From the NCBI GenBank assembly GCA_025062275.1, contig JANXAP010000034.1:1-49999 (forward strand): a stretch of 49,999 nucleotides of DNA, read 5' to 3'. Position 1 is the first letter of the stretch; every line of letters starts with the position of its first letter. Shown here in pieces: positions 16,852 through 26,057 of the stretch. A program made the position numbers and the translations under genes. The DNA is from Dehalococcoidia bacterium (lineage in GTDB: Bacteria > Chloroflexota > Dehalococcoidia > SM23-28-2 > HRBIN24). The notes under the pieces were generated by a model. The model was given only the letters and a program-made list of their open reading frames with translations, ran no database searches and was not told the origin of the DNA.

Positions 16852-18405
16852 CTACTCTCGCAGGGACTTGATGGCCCTGGGAAGCTCCGGCAGGAGGTCG
16901 CCGGCCAGCATTCCAGCCTCGCCCAGCTCGCGACGCACCTGCTCGCCGGCCAGGCCGTGCAGGTAGACGCCCAGGGAAGCGGCATCGAAGGGCGCCAGGC
17001 CCTGGGCGGCCAGCCCGACGATGGCCCCGGCCAGCACGTCGCCGGTGCCACCCGATGCCAGGCCAGGGTTGACGAAGGGGCTGATGCGCACACGGCCATC
17101 GGGCGAGGCCACCACCGTATGAGCGCCCTTCAGCACTACCACGGCGCCCCATTCGCGGGCATGCTCCCGGGCGACCCGCACCCGGTCGGCCTGCACTTCA
17201 TCCACCGTTAGGCCGCACAGGCGGGACATCTCTCCCGGATGAGGCGTGAGGACGGCGTTCGAGGGCAGCCGCGATGGCCAGTCGGCCAGGCCGGCCAGGT
17301 TGTTGAGGGCATCGGCATCCACCACCACCGCCCGCAGCGAGCGCCCCTTGAGGGAAGGCAGCAGCTCCCCCACCATCCCCTGCACGTAACCTCCCAGGCC
17401 CAGCCCGGGCCCCACCAGCAGGGCGTCGACCCCCTCGTCCACGGCCTGCAGGACGGGGCTGACCGCCTCGGCCGAGAGGTGGCCGTCATGGTCGGGCAGG
17501 GGAAGGAAGGTCGGCTCGTTCATGCCCGCCGCCAGGAGCGGCTGCAGGCTGCGGGGACAGGCCAGCACGGCCAGGCCAGCCCCCACCCGCAGGGCGCCCA
17601 GGGCCGCCAGCCGTGCCGCCCCGATATAGCGAGGCGAGGCGGCCACGATCATTGCTCGCCCGAAGGTGCCCTTGTGGGCGCCGGGCGGGCGCGGGGGCAG
17701 CAGTTCGCGCGCCCAGCGACGATCCATCAGCTCCGTGGCAAAGGAGGACTCCAGTTCCCTGGGAATGCCTATGTCCACCACCTCCAGCCGCCCCACCAGG
17801 GCCGAGGCCGGGAGCTGGTGCAGGCCCACCTTGCTCCACTGGAGGGACACCGTCACGTCGGCGGCCACGGCATGGGGGTCGGCCGCGCCGGTGTCGGCGT
17901 CCACCCCCGAGGGCAGGTCCAGGGCGATGAGCCTGGGGCCGTAGGGACGGCGGCGCACGGCCGCCAGCCGGTCCAGAACCTCGGCCATCTCCCCTTCCAG
18001 CGGACGGGCTCGGCCCGTGCCCAGGATGGCGTCGATCACCACCTCCGCTCTGCCCAGGGCCTCCTCCAGTCGCCGGAAGCCCTCCTGCGCATCGTCCTGG
18101 GCAAGGCATACAGGTATATCCCGCTGTCGCACCTGGGCGAAGACGGGGTCGTCCTCGGGACGGGGCCGCAGCAGGTATACCTCCACCTGGGCACCCCAGT
18201 CGTGCAGATGGCGGGCGGCCACCAGGCCATCGCCGCCGTTGTTCCCCGGCCCCACCAGCACCAGGATGCGGCGGTCGGCCACCTCGCCCAGGAGCAGCCA
18301 GACCTCCTGGGCCACCGCCAGGCCGGCGTTCTCCATGAGCTGAGAAACGGGAACGCCGGCGCGGGCCTCCGCCTCACGCATCTCGGCGACAGTGACCAGC
18401 TTCAA
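16852..18405 (-). CDS. nnr: Bifunctional NAD(P)H-hydrate repair enzyme
   Basis: 517 residues. N-terminal epimerase (YjeF_N, about 1-215) with VGPGNNGGDGLVAARHL and ALDLPSGVDADTG; C-terminal ADP-dependent dehydratase (about 225-510) with LTPHPGEMSRLCG, VVLKGAHTVVASPDG and NPGLASGGTGDVLAGAI, the catalytic ribokinase-like loop. Repairs damaged NAD(P)HX. TTG start shares bases with the acpS stop (TTGA overlap). acpS followed by nnr is a common bacterial gene order, so the neighbourhood supports the call. Confidence 0.94.
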   Translation of the reverse strand: MKLVTVAEMREAEARAGVPVSQLMENAGLAVAQEVWLLLGEVADRRILVLVGPGNNGGDGLVAARHLHDWGAQVEVYLLRPRPEDDPVFAQVRQRDIPVCLAQDDAQEGFRRLEEALGRAEVVIDAILGTGRARPLEGEMAEVLDRLAAVRRRPYGPRLIALDLPSGVDADTGAADPHAVAADVTVSLQWSKVGLHQLPASALVGRLEVVDIGIPRELESSFATELMDRRWARELLPPRPPGAHKGTFGRAMIVAASPRYIGAARLAALGALRVGAGLAVLACPRSLQPLLAAGMNEPTFLPLPDHDGHLSAEAVSPVLQAVDEGVDALLVGPGLGLGGYVQGMVGELLPSLKGRSLRAVVVDADALNNLAGLADWPSRLPSNAVLTPHPGEMSRLCGLTVDEVQADRVRVAREHAREWGAVVVLKGAHTVVASPDGRVRISPFVNPGLASGGTGDVLAGAIVGLAAQGLAPFDAASLGVYLHGLAGEQVRRELGEAGMLAGDLLPELPRAIKSLRE

Positions 18406-18848
18406 GACGCCAGCAGCCCCCTTTCGCGCAGCGTAGCGCCCAGGTGCAGGCGCCAGCGCTCGCGCTCGCCCTCGTCGTCAGGGTGGGAGTGGCCCACAGC
18501 CATGGCCACAGCATAGTGGCGGGAATGGGACATGCTCACGTCCAGGCCCGTGAGCCCCAGGGCGCGGGCGCGTTCGCGGGCGCGACCGTGCAGGAAGACC
18601 AGCGGCTTGCCGCGGCGGTTGGGCAGCACCTCGATCTCTCTCCAGGCTACCCCCTGGGCTCCGGTGCCCAGGGCCTTCATGACCGCCTCCTTGGCAGCGA
18701 AACGGGCCGCCAGTTCGTGCGGCTTGCGGCCATAAAGGGCGGCCTCCATGGGCGTGAACACACGGCGCAGGAAGCGGTCGCCGAAGCGGGCCAGGGCCTG
18801 GGCCACCCGCTCGATCTCGATGATGTCGACGCCTACGGCGTTGTCCAT
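18402..18848 (-). CDS. acpS: Holo-[acyl-carrier-protein] synthase
   Basis: 148 residues, ending in a charged tail. N-terminal VGVDIIEIERV with the catalytic D, then RFAAKEAVMKALGTG (the KEA motif with E) and SMSHSRHYAVAMAV. Transfers phosphopantetheine from CoA to acyl carrier protein. The ATG directly abuts the tyrS stop and the stop overlaps nnr by four bases. Slightly longer than the usual 120-130 residues because of about 30 residues at the C-terminus. Confidence 0.94.
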   Translation of the reverse strand: MDNAVGVDIIEIERVAQALARFGDRFLRRVFTPMEAALYGRKPHELAARFAAKEAVMKALGTGAQGVAWREIEVLPNRRGKPLVFLHGRARERARALGLTGLDVSMSHSRHYAVAMAVGHSHPDDEGERERWRLHLGATLRERGLLAS

Positions 18849-20069
18849 CTAGTGCTGGTCGGCGTCCACGATGCGAAGGAAACGGTGCTTGCCAACCCGC
18901 ACGAGGGCGCCATCGCGGATGGTGGCCTGAGGATCCCGCACCGTTCGACCGTCCACCTCGATAGCTCCCTGGGCCAGCAGACGCCGCGCCTCGGAGCGGC
19001 TGCGAACCATCCCCGCTTCCACCAGCACCTCTACCAGGTCCACCGGCCCCGCGCGCAGCGGCAGGCGTGCTTCGGGCACCTGGGCCGGCGCCTCCCGGCG
19101 GCGGAAGACGCGCTCGAACTCCTCCTGCGCTGCCCGCGCTGCCTCGGGGCCGTGGAACTGGGCCACCACCTCCCGCGCCATGCGCATCTTCGCCTCCATG
19201 GGGTTCAGCGACCGCTCCTGCAGCCCCCTGGCGATGGCCTCCACCTCTTCCTCGGGCACGTCCGTGAGCAGCTCCAGATACTGCACGATGAGGTGGTCGG
19301 GCAGGGACATGAGCTTGCCGAACATGTCGTGGGGAAGCGCGTCTATAGCGATGTAGTTGCCCAGCGACTGACTCATCTTGCGCTCGCCGTCCAGCCCCAC
19401 CAGCAACGGCATCAGAAAGGCGCACTGCGGCTGCTGGCCGAAGCGGGGCTGAAGCTCGCGGCCCATGAGGATGTTGAACTTCTGGTCGGTGCCGCCGAAC
19501 TCCACGTCGGCCCGCACCGCCACCGAGTCGTAGGCCTGCAGCAGGGGGTAGATGAACTCGTGCAGGCCGATGGGCCGCCCCTGCTCGTACCGCTGGGCGA
19601 AGTCCTCCCGCTGCAGCAACTGGGCCACGGTGGCGTGGGCCGCCAGGCGCACCACGTCGCCCAGGCGGAAATCGGCGAACCATTCGCTCTGGCGGCGAAC
19701 CTCGGTGCGCTCGGGATCCAGCACGCGGAAGAACTGGCGCAGCACGGCCTCGGCATTGGCCTCGACCTCCTCGGCAGTGAGCATGGGGCGAGTCTCCGAC
19801 TGTCCCGAAGGGTCGCCGATCTGGGCAGTGACGTCGCCGATGATGAGGACGACGGTGTGGCCCAGTTCCTGGAACTGTCGCAGCTTGCGCAGCCCCACTG
19901 CCCAGCCGAGAGTCACCACCGGGCGGGTAGGGTCGAAGCCCATCTTCAGGCGCAGGGGACGGCCGGAGCTTAGACGCTGCACCAGCTCCCCTTCCGGGAT
20001 GACCTCGGCCACCCCGCGGCGCAGCAGCCGTCGCAGCTCGGCCGCGTCGGGCACTCTCGCCTGCTCCAC
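18849..20069 (-). CDS. tyrS: Tyrosyl-tRNA synthetase with altered HIGH motif
   Basis: 406 residues, class I, with a C-terminal S4 RNA-binding domain (about 345-404). Canonical elements: LKMGFDPTRP, then GDPSGQSETR, ADVEFGGTDQKFNILMGR and GERKMSQSLGNYI. At the HIGH position the sequence reads TLGW (residues 53-56) where TyrRS usually has HLGH, and the signature loop is KMSQS instead of KMSKS. The reading was checked codon by codon. The rest of the fold is intact, so it may still be active, but the ATP-binding histidines are absent. GTG start; directly upstream is ribF, two bases away. Confidence 0.9.
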   Translation of the reverse strand: MEQARVPDAAELRRLLRRGVAEVIPEGELVQRLSSGRPLRLKMGFDPTRPVVTLGWAVGLRKLRQFQELGHTVVLIIGDVTAQIGDPSGQSETRPMLTAEEVEANAEAVLRQFFRVLDPERTEVRRQSEWFADFRLGDVVRLAAHATVAQLLQREDFAQRYEQGRPIGLHEFIYPLLQAYDSVAVRADVEFGGTDQKFNILMGRELQPRFGQQPQCAFLMPLLVGLDGERKMSQSLGNYIAIDALPHDMFGKLMSLPDHLIVQYLELLTDVPEEEVEAIARGLQERSLNPMEAKMRMAREVVAQFHGPEAARAAQEEFERVFRRREAPAQVPEARLPLRAGPVDLVEVLVEAGMVRSRSEARRLLAQGAIEVDGRTVRDPQATIRDGALVRVGKHRFLRIVDADQH

Positions 20070-20071
20070 CG

Positions 20072-21022
20072 CTACGCGCCTCCGGCGTGAGCGAAGTACT
20101 CGCGCGTCCTCTCCACGTCGCCGTGCATGGCCGTCATCAGCTCCTCCACCGTGGTGAACTTCAGCTCGTCCCGCAAGCGGTGCAGGAACTCCAGGGCTAT
20201 GGTGCGCCCGTAAAGGTCTCCCTCGTAGTCCAGGATGTAGGCCTCTACCGTGACGGAAGGCCGCTCATCGGCGAAGGTCGGTCGGACTCCCACGTTGGTG
20301 CAGGAAGGCAGCCAGCGGCCGTCCACCAGGGCGCGGGTGACGTAGACGCCGTAGGCCGGCAGGGCGAGGTCCGGTGCCACAGCCACGTTGGCAGTCGGAA
20401 AGCCCAGGATGCGGCCCCTGCCCGCCCCCCGCACCACCGGCCCCCTGAGGCGATACGGGCGGCCCAGCAGGCGGGCCACCTCCTCCATCTGCCCCTGGGC
20501 CAGGGCCTCCCGCAGGGCCGAGGAGCCCACCTTGCGCCCGTCCTCCCTCAGCATTGGCGCCGGCTCAACCCGGAAGCCCATCTCCCGCCCTAGGGCCGAC
20601 AGCACCTCCATGGTCCCTTCCCTGTCGCGGCCCACGGCCATATCGGGGCCACCCACCAGCAGACGCATGCGCAGCGTCTCCACCAGCAGGGCCATGAACT
20701 CGCGGGCCGAAAGCAGCGCCAGCTCCGAAGTGAAGGTGAGGACCCCTACCCGGTCCGGCCCCAGGGAGCGCAGCATCTCCAGCCGTTCCTCCAGGGTGCA
20801 GAGATAAGTGACGGGCATGCCAGGCCTCAGCACCGTCAGGGGGTTAGGGTGCAAGCTGATGACCACGGAGGCCAGGCCATCGCGACGGGCCCGCGAGACC
20901 AGCCAGGAGATGAGGTGCTGGTGGCCACGGTGGACGCCATCGAACTTGCCGATGGTCACGGCGCTGTCGCGCCCGGGGTCGAGGCGCAGCAGCTCCTCCC
21001 GGGCCAGGGCGGGGACCGTCAT
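20072..21022 (-). CDS. ribF: Bifunctional riboflavin kinase/FAD synthetase
   Basis: 316 residues. N-terminal FAD synthetase domain with VTIGKFDGVHRGHQHLI (the GxFDGVHxGH motif, K in place of the usual N), C-terminal riboflavin kinase with GRGRILGFPTANV and RPTFADERPSVTVEAYILDY. Makes FMN and FAD from riboflavin. The ATG at 21022 overlaps the stop of the upstream URO-D-family gene (ATGA); an earlier in-frame start is not needed. It would supply the flavin used by many enzymes here. Confidence 0.95.
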   Translation of the reverse strand: MTVPALAREELLRLDPGRDSAVTIGKFDGVHRGHQHLISWLVSRARRDGLASVVISLHPNPLTVLRPGMPVTYLCTLEERLEMLRSLGPDRVGVLTFTSELALLSAREFMALLVETLRMRLLVGGPDMAVGRDREGTMEVLSALGREMGFRVEPAPMLREDGRKVGSSALREALAQGQMEEVARLLGRPYRLRGPVVRGAGRGRILGFPTANVAVAPDLALPAYGVYVTRALVDGRWLPSCTNVGVRPTFADERPSVTVEAYILDYEGDLYGRTIALEFLHRLRDELKFTTVEELMTAMHGDVERTREYFAHAGGA

Positions 21023-22011
21023 GCAGCCACCTCCGCCGCCTGTCTGAGGGCCCGCAGACATTCCGCCGGGGCCGATGGGGGCACGGAACAACCCGGAGCG
21101 AGCAGAAAGCGCCGCCCTCCGCTGCGGCGGATGGCCTCCAGCGCCTGGGCCATGACCCCTTCAGGGTCACCGTTGGCCAGGGCGCCATCGTGGGCCACCC
21201 CGCCGGATACGGCGACGCCCACCCTGGCCTTCACCTCCTCCAGGGCAGGGTTGGACTCCTCGTGGGCCGCCCAGTGGAAGCAGGACACAGGGTAGTCCAG
21301 CAACCACAGCAGCAGGTTGCGGGTGCGGCACACGTGCAGGATGTTGAACGGCGCCTCGGCCACCGCCGCCAGCACCCGCAGGTCGTAGGGGCGGCCGAAG
21401 CGGGCGTACTCCTGGGGCGAGATGAGATCGCGGCTGCCCCACTCCACCGTGGCATAAAAGATGCCGCTGGCGCCGGCCTCGATGCAGGCCCGGGCGTAGT
21501 CGGCCAGGGTGATGGCGACAGCCCCCAGCGCCCGCTCCAGCGCCTCGGGCGCCTTAGCCATCATCTCCTTGACCGATCCCGGCCCCCCGGCCATGCGCGA
21601 CAGGACCGCCAGGGGGGCAAAGACAGTCTGCACGAAGGGCGCCTCGCCGCCGAGCCGACGGGCGATAAGGCGCAGCGCCTGCAGTTGCTCGCCGAAGGGC
21701 CCCCGCCGTGGGTCGACGGGCTCGATGCGGGCCAGGTCGGCCTCCCCCCGCAGGCCGGGCTCCACCAGCCTGGGCCCCTCGCTGCCATCGGCGGACGGCT
21801 CGAAGCGGGCGCCCCAGGCCTCGGCGTAGTAGGTGGCGCGAGGGTTGACCTTGATGAAGTCCCAGTCGTACCTCTCGTAGGCTTCCAGGGTGGCCTCCGC
21901 CAGCCCTTCCGGCGACCACTCGCGACGGAAGTCGTGGCCCCATGCCGAGACCGGCACTCTGTCCACCGCCAGTCCCGACAGGGCAGCCAGAACGCGCCGC
22001 GTCTTGTCCAT
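21019..22011 (-). CDS. Uroporphyrinogen decarboxylase superfamily protein, probably not HemE
   Basis: 330 residues of the URO-D/MtaA fold. Seen: DFIKVNPRATYYAEAWGARF, APLAVLSRMAGGPG, GASGIFYATVEW, PYDLRVLAAVAEAPFNILHVC and VSGGVAHDG. The N-terminal RQAGRYLPEYR-type substrate-binding segment of HemE is missing, so a corrinoid-dependent methyltransferase-like role is more likely than heme synthesis. The window's heme operon lacks a separate hemE. ATG start; the 47-base gap to scpA is short. Function is open. Confidence 0.75.
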   Translation of the reverse strand: MDKTRRVLAALSGLAVDRVPVSAWGHDFRREWSPEGLAEATLEAYERYDWDFIKVNPRATYYAEAWGARFEPSADGSEGPRLVEPGLRGEADLARIEPVDPRRGPFGEQLQALRLIARRLGGEAPFVQTVFAPLAVLSRMAGGPGSVKEMMAKAPEALERALGAVAITLADYARACIEAGASGIFYATVEWGSRDLISPQEYARFGRPYDLRVLAAVAEAPFNILHVCRTRNLLLWLLDYPVSCFHWAAHEESNPALEEVKARVGVAVSGGVAHDGALANGDPEGVMAQALEAIRRSGGRRFLLAPGCSVPPSAPAECLRALRQAAEVAA

Positions 22012-22058
22012 GACGCCACATCACAGTCTATCAGGGCGCGAAAAGAGGCGGCAGGGGG

Positions 22059-22808
22059 CTAAGGGGGAGGAGGCTCCGCCTCCACCAGCAATATCTCGCC
22101 GAAGGGCTGCTCTTGCTGCGCCCAGAGCTTTCCCTGCTTGATCAGCTCCAGAACGGCCAGGAACACGGCTACCACTTCGCGACGGGTGCGGCAGTCTTCC
22201 AGCACGCGCCGAAAGGGCAGGGGGCCACCGGTGGCACGCACCGCCCAGAGCAATTCGTCCATCTTGGCCTCGATACGGGGAATGTCCTCCTCGAAGCGCA
22301 GAGGGACCGGCTCCGGAGGCCTCTGGGCCAGCACCTCCTGGACGAGCCTGACCAGGTCGTCCAGGGTGACGCCCCGCAGCCCGCTGGGCATGGGCACGCC
22401 CCTGGGAGGCGCCTGGCGGGTGTAGGCGCGACGACGGGCCTCCTCCCACGCCCGCAGGAGCTGGGCCGCCTCGCGGAACGGCTCCAATCGCTCCAGGGCA
22501 GTGGCCAGGTCCTCCTCCTGCCCCGGGTGGGCCTCCCTCTCGGTCGCAGCTGATGCCGACGACTGGGGCCTGGGCAGGAGGGCTGCTGCCTTCAGCTCCA
22601 GCAGGCGAGCGAGGGCAGCGATGAACTCCACCAGATCTTCCGGGTCCAGGTGGCCGTCGCCCTCGGCGCGGGCCCACACCTGCCGTGCCACCTGCTCCAG
22701 CGATACCTGGGACAGGTCCACCTCCCCCCGCTCGGCTGCCTCCACCAGCCCCCTCAGGGAGCCGCGGTAGGCAGGCAGGTCCAGCTCCAGCGTGCCCTGG
22801 TCTTCCAC
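22059..22808 (-). CDS. scpA: Segregation and condensation protein A
   Basis: 249 residues. N-terminal YRGSLRGLVEAAERGEVDLSQVSL, the kleisin signature with the invariant helix-turn, central LVEFIAALARLLELKAAALLP, and C-terminal winged helix with VVAVFLAVLELIKQGKLWAQQ. Partner of SMC and ScpB in chromosome organisation. GTG start 7 bases after aroF; scpB is not adjacent. The middle (about 80-105) is low-complexity and charged. Confidence 0.9.
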   Translation of the reverse strand: MEDQGTLELDLPAYRGSLRGLVEAAERGEVDLSQVSLEQVARQVWARAEGDGHLDPEDLVEFIAALARLLELKAAALLPRPQSSASAATEREAHPGQEEDLATALERLEPFREAAQLLRAWEEARRRAYTRQAPPRGVPMPSGLRGVTLDDLVRLVQEVLAQRPPEPVPLRFEEDIPRIEAKMDELLWAVRATGGPLPFRRVLEDCRTRREVVAVFLAVLELIKQGKLWAQQEQPFGEILLVEAEPPPP

Positions 22809-22815
22809 CGCTCTC

Positions 22816-23883
22816 TCAGGGCTTCTGGCCGTCGCCGCGAGCAGGGGCCGGCTGCTGGCCCACCGCCGGGTGGAGAGGTCTGCCCAGCGCCTGACAGAGC
22901 ACCTCGAGCCTCTGCATCAGGCGGGCGAAGTTCTGCGGCGTCAGGGACTGGGCGCCGTCGGACAGGGCGTGGTCGGGGCTGACGTGCACCTCGATGATGA
23001 GCCCATCGGCCCCGGCAGCTATGGCCGCCAGCGCCACAGGCTCCACCAGGTACCAGCGGCCCGTCCCGTGGCTGGGGTCCGCTATCACCGGCAGATGGCT
23101 TTCCCGCTTCACAAAGGGGATGGCGTTGACATCGAAGGTGAAGCGGGTGGCCGTCTCGAAGGTGCGAATGCCCCGCTCGCACAGGATGACGTTGTGATTG
23201 CCCTGGGTCATGATATGCTCGGCCGCCAGCAACCACTCCTCCACGGTGGCCCACATGCCGCGCTTCAGCAACACCGGCTTGTTGGTGCGCCCCACTTCCT
23301 TCAGCAGAGCGAAGTTCTGGCCGTTGCGGGAACCGATCTGGAGGATGTCCGCGGTCTCGGCCACCAGCTCCACGTCGCGGGGGTCCATGACCTCGGTGAT
23401 GATGGGCAGGCCGGTGATGGCCCTGGCCTTGGCCAGCAACTCCAGGCCCTTGGCCCCGTGGCCCTCGAAGGAGTGGGGGCTGGTGCGCGGCTTGAAGGCG
23501 CCTCCCCGCAGGACGTGGGCGCCGGCCTCCTTCACCGCGCGGGCCGTGGCCAGGGTGTACTCCTCCGTGTCCACCGAGCACTGGCCGGCCATCACCACCA
23601 CCCGGCCAGCGCCGATCTCGAGGTCGCCCACCCGTATGACGGTGTCCATGGGATGCACCTCGCGACTGGCCAGCTTGTACGGCTTGCTCACCCTGAGCAC
23701 TGTCTCTACTCCGTCCAGCACCGACAGCTCGTCCATCATCTCGGGATAGACCTGGCCCAGCACACAGACGACGGTCCGCTCGACACCCTCGATAGGGCGG
23801 TCCTGATAGCCCAGCTCGCGAATCTTGGCCCGCACAGCCTCTATCTGCTGCTTGGTGGCATCGGTCCTCATGACCACGATCAT
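22816..23883 (-). CDS. aroF: 3-deoxy-7-phosphoheptulonate (DAHP) synthase
   Basis: 355 residues. First step of the shikimate pathway. N-terminal ferredoxin-like regulatory domain (residues 1-70), then GQCSVD with the metal cysteine, [31 protein letters not shown] with the metal His and [15 protein letters not shown] with metal Glu and Asp. This is the AroA type I-beta form seen in Thermotoga. ATG 23883 sits behind GGGAGGAATGCACC; upstream reading is shadow. Lies with aroH and trpA. Confidence 0.95.
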   Translation of the reverse strand: MIVVMRTDATKQQIEAVRAKIRELGYQDRPIEGVERTVVCVLGQVYPEMMDELSVLDGVETVLRVSKPYKLASREVHPMDTVIRVGDLEIGAGRVVVMAGQCSVDTEEYTLATARAVKEAGAHVLRGGAFKPRTSPHSFEGHGAKGLELLAKARAITGLPIITEVMDPRDVELVAETADILQIGSRNGQNFALLKEVGRTNKPVLLKRGMWATVEEWLLAAEHIMTQGNHNVILCERGIRTFETATRFTFDVNAIPFVKRESHLPVIADPSHGTGRWYLVEPVALAAIAAGADGLIIEVHVSPDHALSDGAQSLTPQNFARLMQRLEVLCQALGRPLHPAVGQQPAPARGDGQKP

Positions 23884-23948
23884 GGTGCATTCCTCCCTTT
23901 CTGGGATATCTGACGACGCGGCAGAGTTCTCTGGCGGCACCGGGGGCG

Positions 23949-24317
23949 TCAGCCCCCGAACACGAACTCGGGCCGCAGGACGCTGGCCCCGCGCAGATAG
24001 ACGTGGACGATCTCGCCCTGTGACTTGTCGGTGTTGACGTGCAGGAGCACACGCAGGCACATGGGCAGGGAGCCGGGAACGCTCATCTCGTGTCCGCAGA
24101 GAAGGGCCACGTGAGTCCAGCCCAGCTCCCTGGCAGCCACCGCAGGGAACTCTGCCGTCAGGTCGGGGGTGGTAGTGAAGATGGCCGAGGCGATGTCCTC
24201 GGTGCGGATGCCATTGGCCTCCACCATGGCCAGAAGCAGCTCCTTGGTGGCCTCCAGAATGGCCTCGCGGGTATTAGCCGGCACCGTCGTCGCGCCCCTT
24301 ATGCCGCGGCAGAGCAT
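23949..24317 (-). CDS. aroH: Chorismate mutase, AroH type
   Basis: 122 residues, monofunctional trimeric class. CRGIRGATT holds the first active-site arginine; [21 protein letters not shown] matches the C75/E78/R90 region of the Bacillus enzyme. Converts chorismate to prephenate, toward phenylalanine and tyrosine. ATG 24317 gives the usual length; a longer frame to 24362 is rejected. 65 bases before aroF. Confidence 0.93.
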   Translation of the reverse strand: MLCRGIRGATTVPANTREAILEATKELLLAMVEANGIRTEDIASAIFTTTPDLTAEFPAVAARELGWTHVALLCGHEMSVPGSLPMCLRVLLHVNTDKSQGEIVHVYLRGASVLRPEFVFGG

Positions 24318-24401
24318 CCCTGGACCCCTGCATCGCCCTGGCGGGGCCTGCCCTGCCCTCAACGGCCATACGCACCGGCCGGGGGCAGGACGCGTCCCCG
24401 G

Positions 24402-25208
24402 TCAGGACTCGTCTTCGCCCCGACGGCCGGCCAGCACCTCCACATACGCCTTCACCCGCTCTTCCCGCTGATGGGGAGGGGCCCCGTCCAGGCACTGGAC
24501 TATGGCACTCCCGACCACGACGGCCTCCGCCCAGGGGCGGAGGGACTCGACGTGTTTACGCTTAGATATACCAAATCCTACCGCCAAAGGCAACCGGCTG
24601 CGTGCCCGCACTCGCTGCAGCAGCCCCGGCAGGTCGGGGGGCAGCTCCTCCCGAACACCCGTCACCCCGGTGACGCTGACGCAGTATATGAAGCCGCTCG
24701 CCTCGCGACCGATGCGCTCCAGGCGGTCGTCAGAGGTAGTCGGCGCCACCAGCGGCACCAGGTCCAGCCTCTCCCGCCGACAGGCAGACAGCAACGGCCC
24801 TGCCTCCTCCCAAGGCAGGTCGACGACGATGAGGCCATCGGCACCGGCCGCTGCGGCATCGGCCGCAAATCGCTCCAGACCATAGGCCAGCACCGGATTG
24901 TAGTAGGTCATGAGCACCAGGGGGGCCTCCACTCTCCGCTCCCGCAGCCGGGCCACCGTCTCCAGGCACAGGCGCGGGGTCACCCCTCGCTCCAGGGCCA
25001 TCTGGGTGGCCCGCTGGATGGTGGCCCCATCGGCCAGGGGGTCTGAAAAGGGGACGCCCAGCTCCACCATGTGGGCGCCGCCAGCCAGCAAGGCCGGCAC
25101 CAGGCCCAGGGTGGCCTCGATGTCGGGATAGCCCACCGGCAGGTAGGCGATCAGGCCCATCTCGCCCCGCCGCCGCAGCCCCTCGAAGCACGCCTCTATG
25201 CGTCCCAC
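24402..25208 (-). CDS. trpA: Tryptophan synthase alpha subunit
   Basis: 268 residues. Cleaves indole glycerol phosphate to indole and glyceraldehyde 3-phosphate. Catalytic E49 and D60 fall exactly at the residues known from the E. coli enzyme (MVELGVPFSDPLADG). YYNPVLAYG and VGFGISKRKHV follow. GTG start at 25208 leaves only two bases after the stop of the CPBP gene, suggesting translational coupling. It is 22 kb from trpB and on the opposite strand. Confidence 0.95.
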   Translation of the reverse strand: MGRIEACFEGLRRRGEMGLIAYLPVGYPDIEATLGLVPALLAGGAHMVELGVPFSDPLADGATIQRATQMALERGVTPRLCLETVARLRERRVEAPLVLMTYYNPVLAYGLERFAADAAAAGADGLIVVDLPWEEAGPLLSACRRERLDLVPLVAPTTSDDRLERIGREASGFIYCVSVTGVTGVREELPPDLPGLLQRVRARSRLPLAVGFGISKRKHVESLRPWAEAVVVGSAIVQCLDGAPPHQREERVKAYVEVLAGRRGEDES

Positions 25209-25210
25209 CT

Positions 25211-25936
25211 TCAGCCTACCCCCGCCACTGCCAGCGTGAAGCTGATCGCGTTGAAGGCTAGGTGGGCCAACACTGTGGGCACGATGGAGCCGCTGTAGGC
25301 ATAGGCGAGAGCGAAGACGATGCCGATGCCGGCAAAGGGCACGATGACCTGCGGCTGGAAGTGGACCACGGCGAACAGCAACCCCGAGGCCAGCGCCGCC
25401 AAAGGCAACCCCCAACGACCCCTGAGGCCCCCGAAGACAAAGCCGCGGAAAAAGGTCTCTTCGGCGACGGGGGCCATGGCCATCACGGTGATGCCGGTGA
25501 GGACGGCCAGGGAGCGCTCGCGAAAGGCGACGTCCGGCAGCTGCTCCTGGGGCAGGGCGTCCCTGACGCCCAGGGCCTCCACGACGGCGGCATACACGCC
25601 CAGCAGCAGGTAGGCCCCCACCAGTGCAGCCAGGGGCACCCAGAGGCCACCGCGCCAGCGCAGTCGCCACCCCAGCTGGGCGGGGTGAGCACGGTGCTTC
25701 CCCACCGTCAGGGCCAGGGCCACCGCCAGCAGGGCCACTTCCACCCCCATGCTGGCCCCCAGCAGAAGGCCTGTGGCGAGAGGGTCATCGGTCAGGTCAC
25801 GCCCCTCGCTGGCCACGGCAGCAGCGATGCCCAACGGTATGGCCAGGAAGACGGCCGACAGGGCTGCCAGCCCGATCCCCATCAGGATGTCGCCCACGCC
25901 CCAGGGAGTGCGCTCCCTGACCACGACCTCTCCCAT
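25211..25936 (-). CDS. CPBP-family intramembrane metalloprotease-like protein
   Basis: 241 residues, about six to eight hydrophobic helices. The CPBP/CAAX-protease motifs are present: EETFFRGFVFGGL (EExxxR), FAVVHF (His) and VLAHLAFNAIS (second His with N). Member of a family including bacterial CAAX-like proteases; substrate unknown. ATG start, first gene of the reverse-strand run; trpA follows two bases after the stop, a functional link I cannot explain. Confidence 0.88.
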   Translation of the reverse strand: MGEVVVRERTPWGVGDILMGIGLAALSAVFLAIPLGIAAAVASEGRDLTDDPLATGLLLGASMGVEVALLAVALALTVGKHRAHPAQLGWRLRWRGGLWVPLAALVGAYLLLGVYAAVVEALGVRDALPQEQLPDVAFRERSLAVLTGITVMAMAPVAEETFFRGFVFGGLRGRWGLPLAALASGLLFAVVHFQPQVIVPFAGIGIVFALAYAYSGSIVPTVLAHLAFNAISFTLAVAGVG

Positions 25937-26006
25937 ACTTCGCCCTCGGCTACAGTGTAGGGCACGGAGCTAGATGCAGGCCACCAGGCCCACGCGTCGG
26001 CTTTAG

Positions 26007-26036
26007 TTGACAATTCCTCATGAAAAGGTCGATAAT
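26007..26036 (+). promoter_or_regulatory. Strong sigma-70 promoter for the TusA-DsrE pair
   Basis: TTGACA (26007-26012), 18-base spacer, GATAAT (26031-26036), then an AGGAGGG site and the ATG at 26058. One of the best consensus matches in the window. Confidence 0.75.
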
Positions 26037-26057
26037 AGCGCCCAGGAGGGCGAAGGG

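Noticed and set aside
16847-17152. Longer N-terminus for RecJ
   Set aside because: Lies inside nnr and reads as out-of-frame Arg/Gly-rich sequence; the ATG two bases after the nnr stop is better.
25209-25670. Longer N-terminus for TrpA
   Set aside because: Shadow of the CPBP gene; TrpA numbering fits E49/D60 only from the GTG at 25208.
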